Assembly (NCBI GenBank): GCA_030596395.1
Contig: JAUVKF010000016.1
Location: 1 to 49,901, forward strand
Length of the DNA stretch: 49,901 bases
Source of the DNA: Chlorobiota bacterium
Lineage (GTDB): Bacteria; Bacteroidota; Bacteroidia; Bacteroidales; F082
Reading direction: 5' to 3'
The translations under genes and the position numbers were made by a program. Position 1 is the first letter of the stretch; every line of letters starts with the position of its first letter. The notes under the pieces are model-generated. The model ran no database searches and was not told the origin of the DNA. It saw only the letters and a list, made by a program, of their open reading frames with translations. Shown here piece by piece: positions 26,762-34,354 of the stretch.

Positions 26762-26795
26762 AACCCCGGTTACTCGTAGCAGAAATCGGGGTTTT
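26762..26795. terminator. Terminator shared by rho and the convergent DUF1573 gene
   Basis: AACCCCG (26762-26768) pairs with CGGGGTT (26787-26793), followed by TTTT. It begins 23 bp after the rho stop and overlaps the last codons of the gene on the other strand, whose TAA is at 26770-26772. Confidence 0.8.
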
Positions 26796-27597
26796 GTCTT
26801 GATGGGGTCTGGGCTTTTACAGTACCATGAACACCAAGTGTTATCAAAGGGTTTACAGGATCGTTAGTGGAAATACTTATAATTCGGTGCTGTACTCCGT
26901 AATCTCCATATGTATTCACTTTTACTACTACGCTTCCATAACCTCCGGGTGGAATTACCGACTTTGGTGTGCCTATTATACTAATCCCATCCGAACTTGC
27001 GATCTTATCAATTACGAGATCCTGTGAGCCCATATTTGTAAAATTGAAACTATGCACAAACTTTTTCCCTTTCCACAAATATCCAAAATCGAAATTGTAC
27101 TCGTTAAAAATCATCCGGGGAACCGTATCCAGAATCAATTCCCCTGTTCCATACTGTCCTTTTCCTTCAATAATATTTCCAACGAGGTATAAAAATTTAT
27201 AAGGGCTGTCGGTATCATCCGAATCAACAGCAATTTCGGCATGTATGTCGCCAAGCGGCAACTCTTTAACCACCTCAAACTCTATTTGGATCAATCCGGT
27301 TTGACCGGGAAGAAGCGTTGCCGGTTCATATTTCAGGGTAACAAACCTGCTAATCCTGCCTCCCTTGAAGTTAACAGTTTTTTTTCCGAAGTTTATAAAA
27401 CCAAGGCTGTATTCAAATATTTCTCCATGATTGATGTCACCAACAACAAATTCCATGCTGTCAACCGCAAAGCCAACATTTCCAATTGAATAAGGATATG
27501 TTTTAAGTAAAGTGGAATCAGCAGTTTGAGACAGGACTTGAACCAAGCTCAGGAAACACAAAACAGGAATCAATAAAAGGTGTTTTTTAATCGACAC
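26770..27597 (-). CDS. DUF1573 exported Ig-like domain protein
   Basis: I place the start at GTG 27597, one base after the mpl stop, which gives 275 residues and a clean signal peptide (SIKKHLLLIPVLCFLSLVQVLSQ region, 1-24). The earlier ATG at 27642 lies 44 bp inside mpl and adds 15 residues that spoil the signal. The mature part has two DUF1573/ASPM-like beta-sandwich domains (about 45-130, GEIFEYSLGFINFGKKTVNF; about 165-255, FDFGYLWKGKKFVHSFNFTN). Expected in the periplasm or at the surface. Its role is unknown. It is probably cotranscribed with mpl. Confidence 0.8.
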   Translation of the reverse strand: MSIKKHLLLIPVLCFLSLVQVLSQTADSTLLKTYPYSIGNVGFAVDSMEFVVGDINHGEIFEYSLGFINFGKKTVNFKGGRISRFVTLKYEPATLLPGQTGLIQIEFEVVKELPLGDIHAEIAVDSDDTDSPYKFLYLVGNIIEGKGQYGTGELILDTVPRMIFNEYNFDFGYLWKGKKFVHSFNFTNMGSQDLVIDKIASSDGISIIGTPKSVIPPGGYGSVVVKVNTYGDYGVQHRIISISTNDPVNPLITLGVHGTVKAQTPSRQNPDFCYE

Positions 27598-27598
27598 A

Positions 27599-28954
27599 CT
27601 AAACCAGTTTTCCCGATATATTGAACAGATCGATTCCATCAAAATTGCCTGAGCTCATGCACAGGTATACGCTTTTTGGGCCTTTATGTTTCTCAAGCCA
27701 GTTAACTAACTTTTTCGAATCTGCAAAAATAGTAAGATTTTCATTATCAAAGGATTCTTTTATTTTTTGAGCTTCCAAATCAGGTAAACGTTTAAGCGAA
27801 AGTGCATGTGGATTAAAATATACGCAAGCCACATCGGCCAGCTTCAGACTTCCTCTGTATTCGCTCAGGAATTCATTACTCAAACTGCTATATGTATGTA
27901 ATTCGAGGCATACTATCATTTTATGCTCGGGAAATTGTTCCCGCACAGCCTGTACAGTGGCAATTACTTTTGATGGTGCATGTGCAAAATCTTTAAAAAA
28001 TAAGTTATTATCCTTATTAGCAAGCAATTCCAACCTGTTTGCAGCACCTTCAAAATCTAAAATCGAATTGTAAAAGGCATCATCACGAATACCCAGAGAA
28101 TTACAAATTAACCTTGCTCCATTCAGGTTCATCAGGTTATGACGCCCAAATATTTTGAGCGGTATTACATTCCCGTTATTGTCCAGATATGTTACGCCAT
28201 CTTTAATTTTATAACCGGGGGTTGAGTACGGGATCTTTTTCAAATTACCTGTTTGTGTTTCAACCATTTTTTTCAGCACTTCATCATCAATGTTATAGAT
28301 CAATGTTCCATTGTCCACCATCAAATCGATGAATATCCTGAACTGATCAATATAATTTTCAAAAGTTGGAAAAACATTGATATGGTCCCATGCTATTCCG
28401 CTAATCAATGCAATATGAGGCTTATACCAATGGAATTTCGGCCTTCGGTCGATAGGTGAAGTCAGGTATTCGTCTCCTTCAAAAATCATTACAGGCGCTT
28501 CTTCAGTTAATTGAACCATCACATCAAAATCCTTTAACTTGGAGCCCACCATATAATCGAAATTGTACCCGAGCTTTTTCAGTACATGCATAACCATACC
28601 GGTGATGGTGGTTTTACCATGGCTTCCACCGATAACAACACGTTGTTTATTTCTGGCATGGAAATAAAGGTATTCAGGGTATGAATAAATTTTCAATCCC
28701 AATTCCTGTGCCCTTAATAGTTCAGGATTATCAGCTTTTGCGTGCATACCTAAAACAACAGCATCAATATCAGCAGTCAATTTTTCAGGATACCATCCGT
28801 CAGCATCTGGTAACAGGCCATAATTTTTAAGCCTTGACCGGGAAGGTTCAAAAATCTCATCGTCAGAGCCCGAAATACTGTGGCCATTGCCTTGTAACGC
28901 AATTGCCAGGTTATGCATGGCGCTTCCGCCGATGGCTATAAAATGTATTCTCAT
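27599..28954 (-). CDS. mpl: UDP-N-acetylmuramate:L-alanyl-gamma-D-glutamyl-meso-DAP ligase (Mpl)
   Basis: Joins recycled murein tripeptide to UDP-MurNAc, feeding cell-wall recycling. The 451-residue Mur ligase shows the N-terminal UDP-binding loop HFIAIGGSAMHNLAIAL, the nucleotide-binding GGSHGKTTITGMV (about 108-120), FEGDEYLTSP, the WDHINVFPTFENY region and the C-terminal FDGIDLF. Compared with MurC it has the Mpl-type GSAMHNLA start where MurC has GIGMSG. The overlap with DUF1573 suggests a shared transcript. Confidence 0.9.
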   Translation of the reverse strand: MRIHFIAIGGSAMHNLAIALQGNGHSISGSDDEIFEPSRSRLKNYGLLPDADGWYPEKLTADIDAVVLGMHAKADNPELLRAQELGLKIYSYPEYLYFHARNKQRVVIGGSHGKTTITGMVMHVLKKLGYNFDYMVGSKLKDFDVMVQLTEEAPVMIFEGDEYLTSPIDRRPKFHWYKPHIALISGIAWDHINVFPTFENYIDQFRIFIDLMVDNGTLIYNIDDEVLKKMVETQTGNLKKIPYSTPGYKIKDGVTYLDNNGNVIPLKIFGRHNLMNLNGARLICNSLGIRDDAFYNSILDFEGAANRLELLANKDNNLFFKDFAHAPSKVIATVQAVREQFPEHKMIVCLELHTYSSLSNEFLSEYRGSLKLADVACVYFNPHALSLKRLPDLEAQKIKESFDNENLTIFADSKKLVNWLEKHKGPKSVYLCMSSGNFDGIDLFNISGKLV

Positions 28955-29077
28955 CTCCTTGCCGAAGTTAATCTATTTACTTTTTAAAAACTCAAATTCC
29001 GAAAAATGGTATGAATAAAAGTTAAATTTCTTAATTTTATAAAAAAATAGAATGAAACGAACATAAAGTTTATACAG

Positions 29078-29947
29078 ATGAAAACCATATTAATTCCAGT
29101 TGATTTTTCTGAAAGTACATTAACTACCTGTAAATATGCAATTAATCTTGTCGGCGTTGAATCTGCCAAGCTATTTCTATTTCATATATACCCCAATCAA
29201 CTGATGGTTGCTGATTCCAGTTTTCCCACAGGAATTGATAGTGATACATTTATCAATGCTGAGTTTATTAAAGAACTCCGTGAGCAGGCAGAGCAGAATA
29301 TACTAAAGCTGGTTAAAGAGGTCAGGTTGTTAATACCTGAAGGTATTCAATCAAACATTTCAATTGATCACATGATATCGGGTGGCGAGCCTGAATATGA
29401 AATCAACCGGATATGCGAAGAATTAAACCCGGATTTGATTGTGATGGGAACCCGTGGTGAAGGCAAAAAGGGATTCCTTGAAGGCAGCATGGCCAAAAAA
29501 CTTATGGCGACAACAAAAACACCATTACTGGCTGTTCCTGACTCATTTACAAAATTGACAATCAACAAAATCATGTACGCACTAAACTTTAGTGAACATG
29601 ATTTTAATACTATTAAAGCAGTTCTTGACCTTTTTAGCCATGTTGAAAAAGAAATATTTGTGATTCACATCGAATTACATGAAAAGATGAGCGAAGAAGA
29701 AAGGATGATGGAAGCACTTCAACACAGTTTAGAGGCATCGTACCCCGATATTAAATTTAATTTTCATGTATTAAATGGTTCTGATAAATCTATTGCTTTG
29801 AGAGACATTAGTGAAGTTTTCCAGATTGACCTGATCACGTTTATTGCGCACAAAACCAGTTTTTTCCAGAACCTGTTCAGCCGTCAGATACATAAAAAAG
29901 ATTTCTTCAAACTGGAATTACCGATGCTGGCATTGCATGAAGATTAA
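29078..29947 (+). CDS. Universal stress protein with two UspA domains
   Basis: A 289-residue tandem Usp. Domain 1 (about 1-148) begins KTILIPVDFSEST and ends with the ATP-binding pattern VMGTRGEGKKGFLEGSMAKKLM (G-2x-G-9x-G-S/T). Domain 2 (about 158-289) starts INKIMYALNFSEHD but has lost that nucleotide-binding motif (ITFIAHKTSFFQNLFSR). This split of one binding and one degenerate half is common in Bacteroidota. It is probably cytoplasmic and linked to stress or energy limitation. The gene diverges from mpl and stands alone. Confidence 0.9.
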   Translation: MKTILIPVDFSESTLTTCKYAINLVGVESAKLFLFHIYPNQLMVADSSFPTGIDSDTFINAEFIKELREQAEQNILKLVKEVRLLIPEGIQSNISIDHMISGGEPEYEINRICEELNPDLIVMGTRGEGKKGFLEGSMAKKLMATTKTPLLAVPDSFTKLTINKIMYALNFSEHDFNTIKAVLDLFSHVEKEIFVIHIELHEKMSEEERMMEALQHSLEASYPDIKFNFHVLNGSDKSIALRDISEVFQIDLITFIAHKTSFFQNLFSRQIHKKDFFKLELPMLALHED

Positions 29948-29975
29948 GCCTAAAGTTTGAAGTCTAAAGTTTAAT

Positions 29976-30006
29976 GCCTGCCCGACCGTAGCGCAGCGGA
30001 GGCGGG
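29976..30006 (-). repeat. 31-bp GC-rich dispersed repeat, copy 3 (inverted)
   Basis: GCCTGCCCGACCGTAGCGCA and the next 11 bases form the reverse complement of the repeat at 17163 and 17234, with two mismatches to each. It lies in DNA with AAGTCTAAAGTTTAA-like units similar to those near 24190. Confidence 0.85.
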
Positions 30007-30065
30007 TTTAAAGTTTGGGGTTTTGAAAATGATTTATATTCTGTATCGCTAATTAAGTTAATACT

Positions 30066-31259
30066 TCAAGGCTTCAACAAGTTTTGGTAAATAGAACAAA
30101 GTTCCTGCCCTATTGTTTCAGGAGAAAATGCATTAAGTGATTCAGAACGTATTTTCTGGTTGTTAAAAGAGAGTTTTTTATTAAGATAAGCAGTGAGTAG
30201 GTTTTCCAGGGCTTTTTCATCACCGGCATTGATCAAACGACCTTTACTGTCGTCAACAAATTCAGGTATCCCTCCTACATTTGTGGCAATTACAGGTACC
30301 CCTAGCACAAAACTTTCATTGATCACCACCGGGAAATTCTCATAATTGCTGAAAACAACCATCAAATCGGCGGAAGCCATTGCTTTTACCAGGAGTTTTC
30401 CTTCCAGCAAGCCTGTGAAGATTACCGTTTTTTTATTCAAACCGATGTCTGTTGAGTATTGTTTTATAAAATCAAAGTCCATCCCTTCTCCAACAAGTTT
30501 GAATATAAAATCATCTCTTTTTTTGGATAACGACTTAATTACATGCAACAAACCGCTGATATTTTTCGATTTGTCTTCGAAACAACTGACATGGATAAAG
30601 GTGGTTTTTTTCTGTTTCAGTTTTTTTTGAATAGGATGCATTAAAAAATTATCGGTCACTACATTGGCCATGACACGATAACTTGGGTTCTTCAACCCAT
30701 GACTTTGCATGGCATTAGCCAGGTTTTGTGTGACTGTGGTAACTGATGATGCATTCTTAACAACAAGTTTTGTAATCCATTTTCTGAACCCTCCTTTGAA
30801 ATCGCCTGTTAGCGGCAAATACCTCGACCAGTGTTCGCTGATCATGTAAGGTTTGTTTTTAAACCATTTATACCACAAAGCGATAACACCCAGCCTTGTC
30901 AGCACATGAACATGAAGTATATTGAAACCTTCAAGTTCTTCACTGATTTTCTTTATCCCGATGACATTGGCACGAAAAAACCGGAAAGCTTTCATTAAAG
31001 GCGAAATAATTGGGAAATTGATTTTTGAATTACTGTAATAAACCTTCGCTGTAACCACACTATTGATCAATGAAAGATCAGTTTCAAATCCTTCTATTTT
31101 TTCACTTTCAACAACATGCGTGTAAACCACGCCTATTTTACAAAGCTTATTTGCTGCTTCGGCATGCCGTTGAATGAAAAGGCCCGGCATGGGATCGTAG
31201 CGGTTGGGATACCATCGGGCGAGGTAGAGGACTTTGATATTATTTTGAGGCTGGCTCAC
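30066..31259 (-). CDS. Glycosyltransferase family 4 (GT-B fold)
   Basis: A 397-residue retaining glycosyltransferase. The N-terminal Rossmann half begins KVLYLARWYPNRYDPMPGLFIQRHAEA, the usual GT4 opening. The C-terminal half contains the donor-binding ELF: SNYENFPVVINESFVLGVPVIATNVGGIPEFV (about 310-340), with the E-x7-E pattern. The start is GTG at 31259; no nearby ATG fits. It should transfer a sugar from a nucleotide donor in lipid-linked glycan or capsule synthesis. No sugar cluster surrounds it, so acceptor and product are unknown. Confidence 0.9.
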   Translation of the reverse strand: MSQPQNNIKVLYLARWYPNRYDPMPGLFIQRHAEAANKLCKIGVVYTHVVESEKIEGFETDLSLINSVVTAKVYYSNSKINFPIISPLMKAFRFFRANVIGIKKISEELEGFNILHVHVLTRLGVIALWYKWFKNKPYMISEHWSRYLPLTGDFKGGFRKWITKLVVKNASSVTTVTQNLANAMQSHGLKNPSYRVMANVVTDNFLMHPIQKKLKQKKTTFIHVSCFEDKSKNISGLLHVIKSLSKKRDDFIFKLVGEGMDFDFIKQYSTDIGLNKKTVIFTGLLEGKLLVKAMASADLMVVFSNYENFPVVINESFVLGVPVIATNVGGIPEFVDDSKGRLINAGDEKALENLLTAYLNKKLSFNNQKIRSESLNAFSPETIGQELCSIYQNLLKP

Positions 31260-31388
31260 TTTTTAATTCGTTGTTTGTTACCTTTTTATGCATTCTGTCA
31301 AGCGTGAACGTTTGAGATAAATTATGCCCTTCAAATAACCAATTCCAAGCGGTTGAAATAGGTTATGCCTTTGGGCATTAGATACAGT

Positions 31389-31901
31389 TTATAAAAGTTT
31401 ATCCACAAAGTTAACGGCATTTTTCAATCGTTCGTCTCCCAAGCCGGTAACTATCCGATACGGAAAACCCTGATTTTTTAATTCATCCTCGTAAAGTCCG
31501 AATAAATATTCCCTGTTCGTGGGATTTTCGCGAAAAGGGCTCGGTTGCCATTCCAGGTCGGGATAACACAATAAGTAAAGGTCATAACGATGTTCGATAA
31601 CCATACTGTCAATCCACTCATGCACTTCATCAAAAACTATTTTACTCCATATCTTATTTACAATCAAATCTGTATCACAAAAAAGAAAACCCTTTGCTTT
31701 AGCAGCCAATTTATCCTCAGCGCTTAATTGTCCTCTGGCAATCTTCAAAATGTCATCCAGGCTGTAATCAGTTCCTTTCTGTTGAAGGTACTCAACCGAA
31801 TACTCAGGAACCCAAACCGTATGATAATAATCTGACAACTGTTTTGCCAGCCACGATTTTCCGGTACATTCAGGCCCTGTTATTGCAATTCGTTTAAGCA
31901 C
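31389..31901 (-). CDS. NadR-like nucleoside (nicotinamide riboside) kinase
   Basis: A 170-residue AAA_28 P-loop kinase. Walker A is GPECTGKS (8-15), followed by VPEYSVEYL, the equivalent of the EYAREY motif of the NadR kinase domain, and FCDTDLIVNKIW near 75-85. The C-terminal YRIVTGLGDERLKNAV is also NadR-like. It lacks the NadR nucleotidyltransferase and helix-turn-helix domains. The start is GTG at 31901 and overlaps the end of pnuC by 8 bp, so uptake and phosphorylation of the same vitamin precursor are likely coupled. Nicotinamide riboside is the best guess, see the PnuC entry. Confidence 0.82.
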   Translation of the reverse strand: MLKRIAITGPECTGKSWLAKQLSDYYHTVWVPEYSVEYLQQKGTDYSLDDILKIARGQLSAEDKLAAKAKGFLFCDTDLIVNKIWSKIVFDEVHEWIDSMVIEHRYDLYLLCYPDLEWQPSPFRENPTNREYLFGLYEDELKNQGFPYRIVTGLGDERLKNAVNFVDKLL

Positions 31902-32532
31902 GATTGGTATTTATTTTGGCTCTTTGTTTCCATTCGATATATCCCAAGGTGGCAATAATCAAAAAAATAATAAACTGCAAACTGGTAAATATTAGCCCCT
32001 TATATAAATACATAGGTATCGAGATTAAATCACCGATAATCCAGTAAATCCAGTTTTCCACTTTTTTCATGGCCATCAACCACATACCAACTATAAAGAT
32101 CGCCGTTGTAAACGTATCAATATATGGGATATTTGTTGACCAGTATTGTTCATCATCAGCTTTAAAATACATCAGCAACAGCATAATGACAACCAGCGAA
32201 AAAGCAAAAAATGCGACAGATATCAGATTATCTTTTTTGGTATTAAAGGTGATTGGCCTCACTTTTTTGTTTTCCACTTTACGGGTCCACATGATCCAGC
32301 CATAAACGCTCATCACAAAGTAAAAGGCATTGATACCCATATCGGCATAAAGCTGGGCATTCAGGCAGATGAACACATAAATTAAAACGCTGACTATCCC
32401 GGTTGGGTAGACAAGGATGTTCGCTTTTTTTGCAAACCATACACTCAATAAGCCGAAGATCACCGCAATAACTTCGAGCCATGAGGTATCAATAAGGTTC
32501 TGGTAAAGCATATCGAAAAAACTATATTCCAC
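31894..32532 (-). CDS. pnuC: PnuC/PnuT-family vitamin precursor transporter
   Basis: A 212-residue inner-membrane facilitator with seven hydrophobic helices. The family pattern is visible in NILVYPTGIVSVLIYVFI, YADMGINAFYFVMSVYGWIMW (the W-x-x-W substrate site) and ENWIYWIIGDLISIPMYLYKG. PnuC members move nicotinamide riboside, while Bacteroidota PnuT members move thiamine. The NadR-like kinase overlapping its end favours nicotinamide riboside; the YkoF-like protein upstream leaves thiamine open. Start could be GTG 32532 or ATG 32511. No riboswitch is visible in the upstream repeats. Confidence 0.88.
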   Translation of the reverse strand: MEYSFFDMLYQNLIDTSWLEVIAVIFGLLSVWFAKKANILVYPTGIVSVLIYVFICLNAQLYADMGINAFYFVMSVYGWIMWTRKVENKKVRPITFNTKKDNLISVAFFAFSLVVIMLLLMYFKADDEQYWSTNIPYIDTFTTAIFIVGMWLMAMKKVENWIYWIIGDLISIPMYLYKGLIFTSLQFIIFLIIATLGYIEWKQRAKINTNRA

Positions 32533-32587
32533 AACTATCTATAAATTTTTATTCTTTAGCCAGATTTTTGGCAGTCAACAGACAATT

Positions 32588-32680
32588 CACTCTTCCTTCA
32601 TTAATCATTATAACCAATCACAAATCACTATTCACAAATCATTATTCACAAATCACCAATCACCAATCACTATTGACTAA
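32588..32680. repeat. Low-complexity CACAAATCACTATT tandem repeat
   Basis: Degenerate units of about 8-13 bp (ATCACAAATCACTATTCACA, ACAAATCACCAATCACCAAT) fill the gap between pnuC and the YkoF-like gene. No regulatory fold is seen. Confidence 0.7.
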
Positions 32681-32928
32681 TTAACAATATTCAAATCAGC
32701 ATTGATGACCTTCATAACAAATACCGAATGGGGGTTCTCGAAGGATTTGTATATCTCATTCTTCAGTATGTCCATTACCTCAAAATAGTCACCAAAAACC
32801 TGTGTGCTCATACCATTGGTTCGAACCTGGATGTTTCCATATTCATTCAGCCTGTCGATAAAACTTTTTATTGGCGGAATAAACTCATCATGAAGCGGGT
32901 AATAACTCATTTCAACTGATACTTTCAT
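32677..32928 (-). CDS. YkoF-like / thiamine-binding-type small protein
   Basis: From ATG 32928 the protein has 83 residues; the upstream TTG at 32955 would add nine poorly fitting residues. It reads KVSVEMSYYPLHDEFIPPIK, then GNIQVRTNGMSTQVFGDYFEVMDIL and a final VFVMKVINADLN: one ferredoxin-like fold as in YkoF halves and MTH1187/thiamine-binding proteins. Pyrimidine or thiamine binding is known for YkoF, not shown here. It lies 145 bp upstream of pnuC on the same strand, which may be meaningful for substrate choice. Its stop is next to the repeat tract. Confidence 0.7.
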   Translation of the reverse strand: MKVSVEMSYYPLHDEFIPPIKSFIDRLNEYGNIQVRTNGMSTQVFGDYFEVMDILKNEIYKSFENPHSVFVMKVINADLNIVN

Positions 32929-33115
32929 CTTTAAACGGGTTTTTAAAGCATGCAAAGTTAAAATTTATTAGAGGTTTGACGAACGCTTTGTTCATTATGA
33001 AATGATGTAAGATATTTTTACTTAATTTTGTCAAATAAACTATCAGTCAGCAATTTTATTCCGAAACTAAATAGAGAAAATTTATATTTTCGCCGCACAT
33101 TTTTAAATAAGAATT

Positions 33116-33535
33116 ATGACCCGTAAATATTTAATAACTGTTGCCTCCTTAGGGCTTTTTTCAATGGTGATGGTCGTCCTTGATGTTCAGTTTATGATTG
33201 GAGCACTAACACCTGAAAATCAAAACTTTTACGACCTGGCTACCAATGTATTAATGGCACACACTGTTGCTTTGTTCGCCATGACATTTATGAACCGTTA
33301 TGTAAGCAGGTCGAACCTTGAGATAGTCTATTATTTTTTCAGTTTAGGAGCCGTGTTATTTTCGGTTCCGCTTTATTTAATCGCAACAGAAGAAGTTACA
33401 AATATTGTAATGGGAGTTTTTAAACCTTTATCCATTTTCGGTGGACTCGGACTTTTACTGGGTTGGTTAATGGTTTTGTATACCGGTTTTACATACAAAC
33501 ATAAAAAGCATTCGATCCACAACCAGAGCAAATAG
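33116..33535 (+). CDS. Four-helix membrane protein, DUF423/TMEM256-like
   Basis: A 139-residue protein with four hydrophobic segments (about 7-27, 43-60, 72-92 and 103-124) and a His/Lys-rich tail. The order 'acidic loop with LTPENQNFYDLATNVLMAHTVALF' then a glycine-rich final helix (PLSIFGGLGLLLGWLMVL) resembles DUF423 proteins, though it is divergent. Function unknown. It stands alone between divergent neighbours. Confidence 0.65.
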   Translation: MTRKYLITVASLGLFSMVMVVLDVQFMIGALTPENQNFYDLATNVLMAHTVALFAMTFMNRYVSRSNLEIVYYFFSLGAVLFSVPLYLIATEEVTNIVMGVFKPLSIFGGLGLLLGWLMVLYTGFTYKHKKHSIHNQSK

Positions 33536-33696
33536 AGGTTTTTCAATTTCTCAGGGTTTGGAATCGTCACTAATCCACCCGGAATAACAGCCATTTGTTA
33601 TTTGTTATATGTAATTAGTTATTTGGTTATAACTGAAATGGAGGATTATGTTATCGTTTAAAATATAACTATTAACAATTAACTTTTTTCATCGTA

Positions 33697-34341
33697 TTAT
33701 CGCATATCTATAACATCAACATCGGGGTGTTTTGATTCATCGAATACAAATGTATCCGGTGGAAGATCAAGATTTGGCTTAAGGTTAATGATATGATAAG
33801 TGAAAACATTTCCGTTTTTATCATATACCGAGAAGTTCTCAAGTCTTAAGTTTTTCTCATTTACCAAAATACTCATATGTTCGAATTGCTTTCTATCATT
33901 GGGTTTCAGGTTGATCACCTTAAGATCGGCATTTTTATACTTGCTATTGTTATCAAACTTTGCTTTGTAGTTTTCGTTATAGGTTGTTAATATTTTGGTT
34001 GGTGAAATACCTTCGTCTTCTTCTTCCACGTTGCTAATCATCACCTCATCCGAATCAACCAGGTAGGTCCATATAGTTTTCGAGTCGGAGATAATGATCT
34101 GGCCTTCCATTTCAATACGATAACTGTCATCCATCACATAGATTAAGCCTGTTTTTTTCTCGTCTATGTCCATTTCTTTGTTTACCATGGTGTAGGATAA
34201 TTCGGCTTTAAAATTATTGTACGAGGACATCTTATCAATTACTTTCTGCAACAATTCTTCAGCTTTCTTGTCGCTTTGCGCGGAAATAACAGTTGTAATA
34301 AACAGGATAACTGTAATTAGTATTATTCTCATTTTAATCAT
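33697..34341 (-). CDS. LolA-like outer-membrane lipoprotein carrier
   Basis: Periplasmic half-barrel that ferries lipoproteins to the outer membrane. I start at ATG 34341, giving 214 residues and a signal peptide (about 1-20, ending TTVISAQ); a TTG at 34374 would overlap ftsK by 20 bp. The mature part follows the LolA order: AEELLQKVIDKMSSYNNFKA, a beta sheet with GLIYVMDDSYRIEMEGQIIISD, then TIWTYLVDSDEVMI and the C-terminal HIINLKPNLDLPPDTFVFD. A gene of this type after ftsK is a conserved pairing. The gap to ftsK is 13 bp. Confidence 0.88.
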   Translation of the reverse strand: MIKMRIILITVILFITTVISAQSDKKAEELLQKVIDKMSSYNNFKAELSYTMVNKEMDIDEKKTGLIYVMDDSYRIEMEGQIIISDSKTIWTYLVDSDEVMISNVEEEDEGISPTKILTTYNENYKAKFDNNSKYKNADLKVINLKPNDRKQFEHMSILVNEKNLRLENFSVYDKNGNVFTYHIINLKPNLDLPPDTFVFDESKHPDVDVIDMR

Positions 34342-34354
34342 TTTAGGTATCGAA

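Noticed and set aside
32533..32676. Riboswitch (THI-box or NAD+ type) in front of pnuC
   Set aside because: The leader consists of a tandem CACAAATCA-type repeat without the conserved THI-box or NAD+ motifs.
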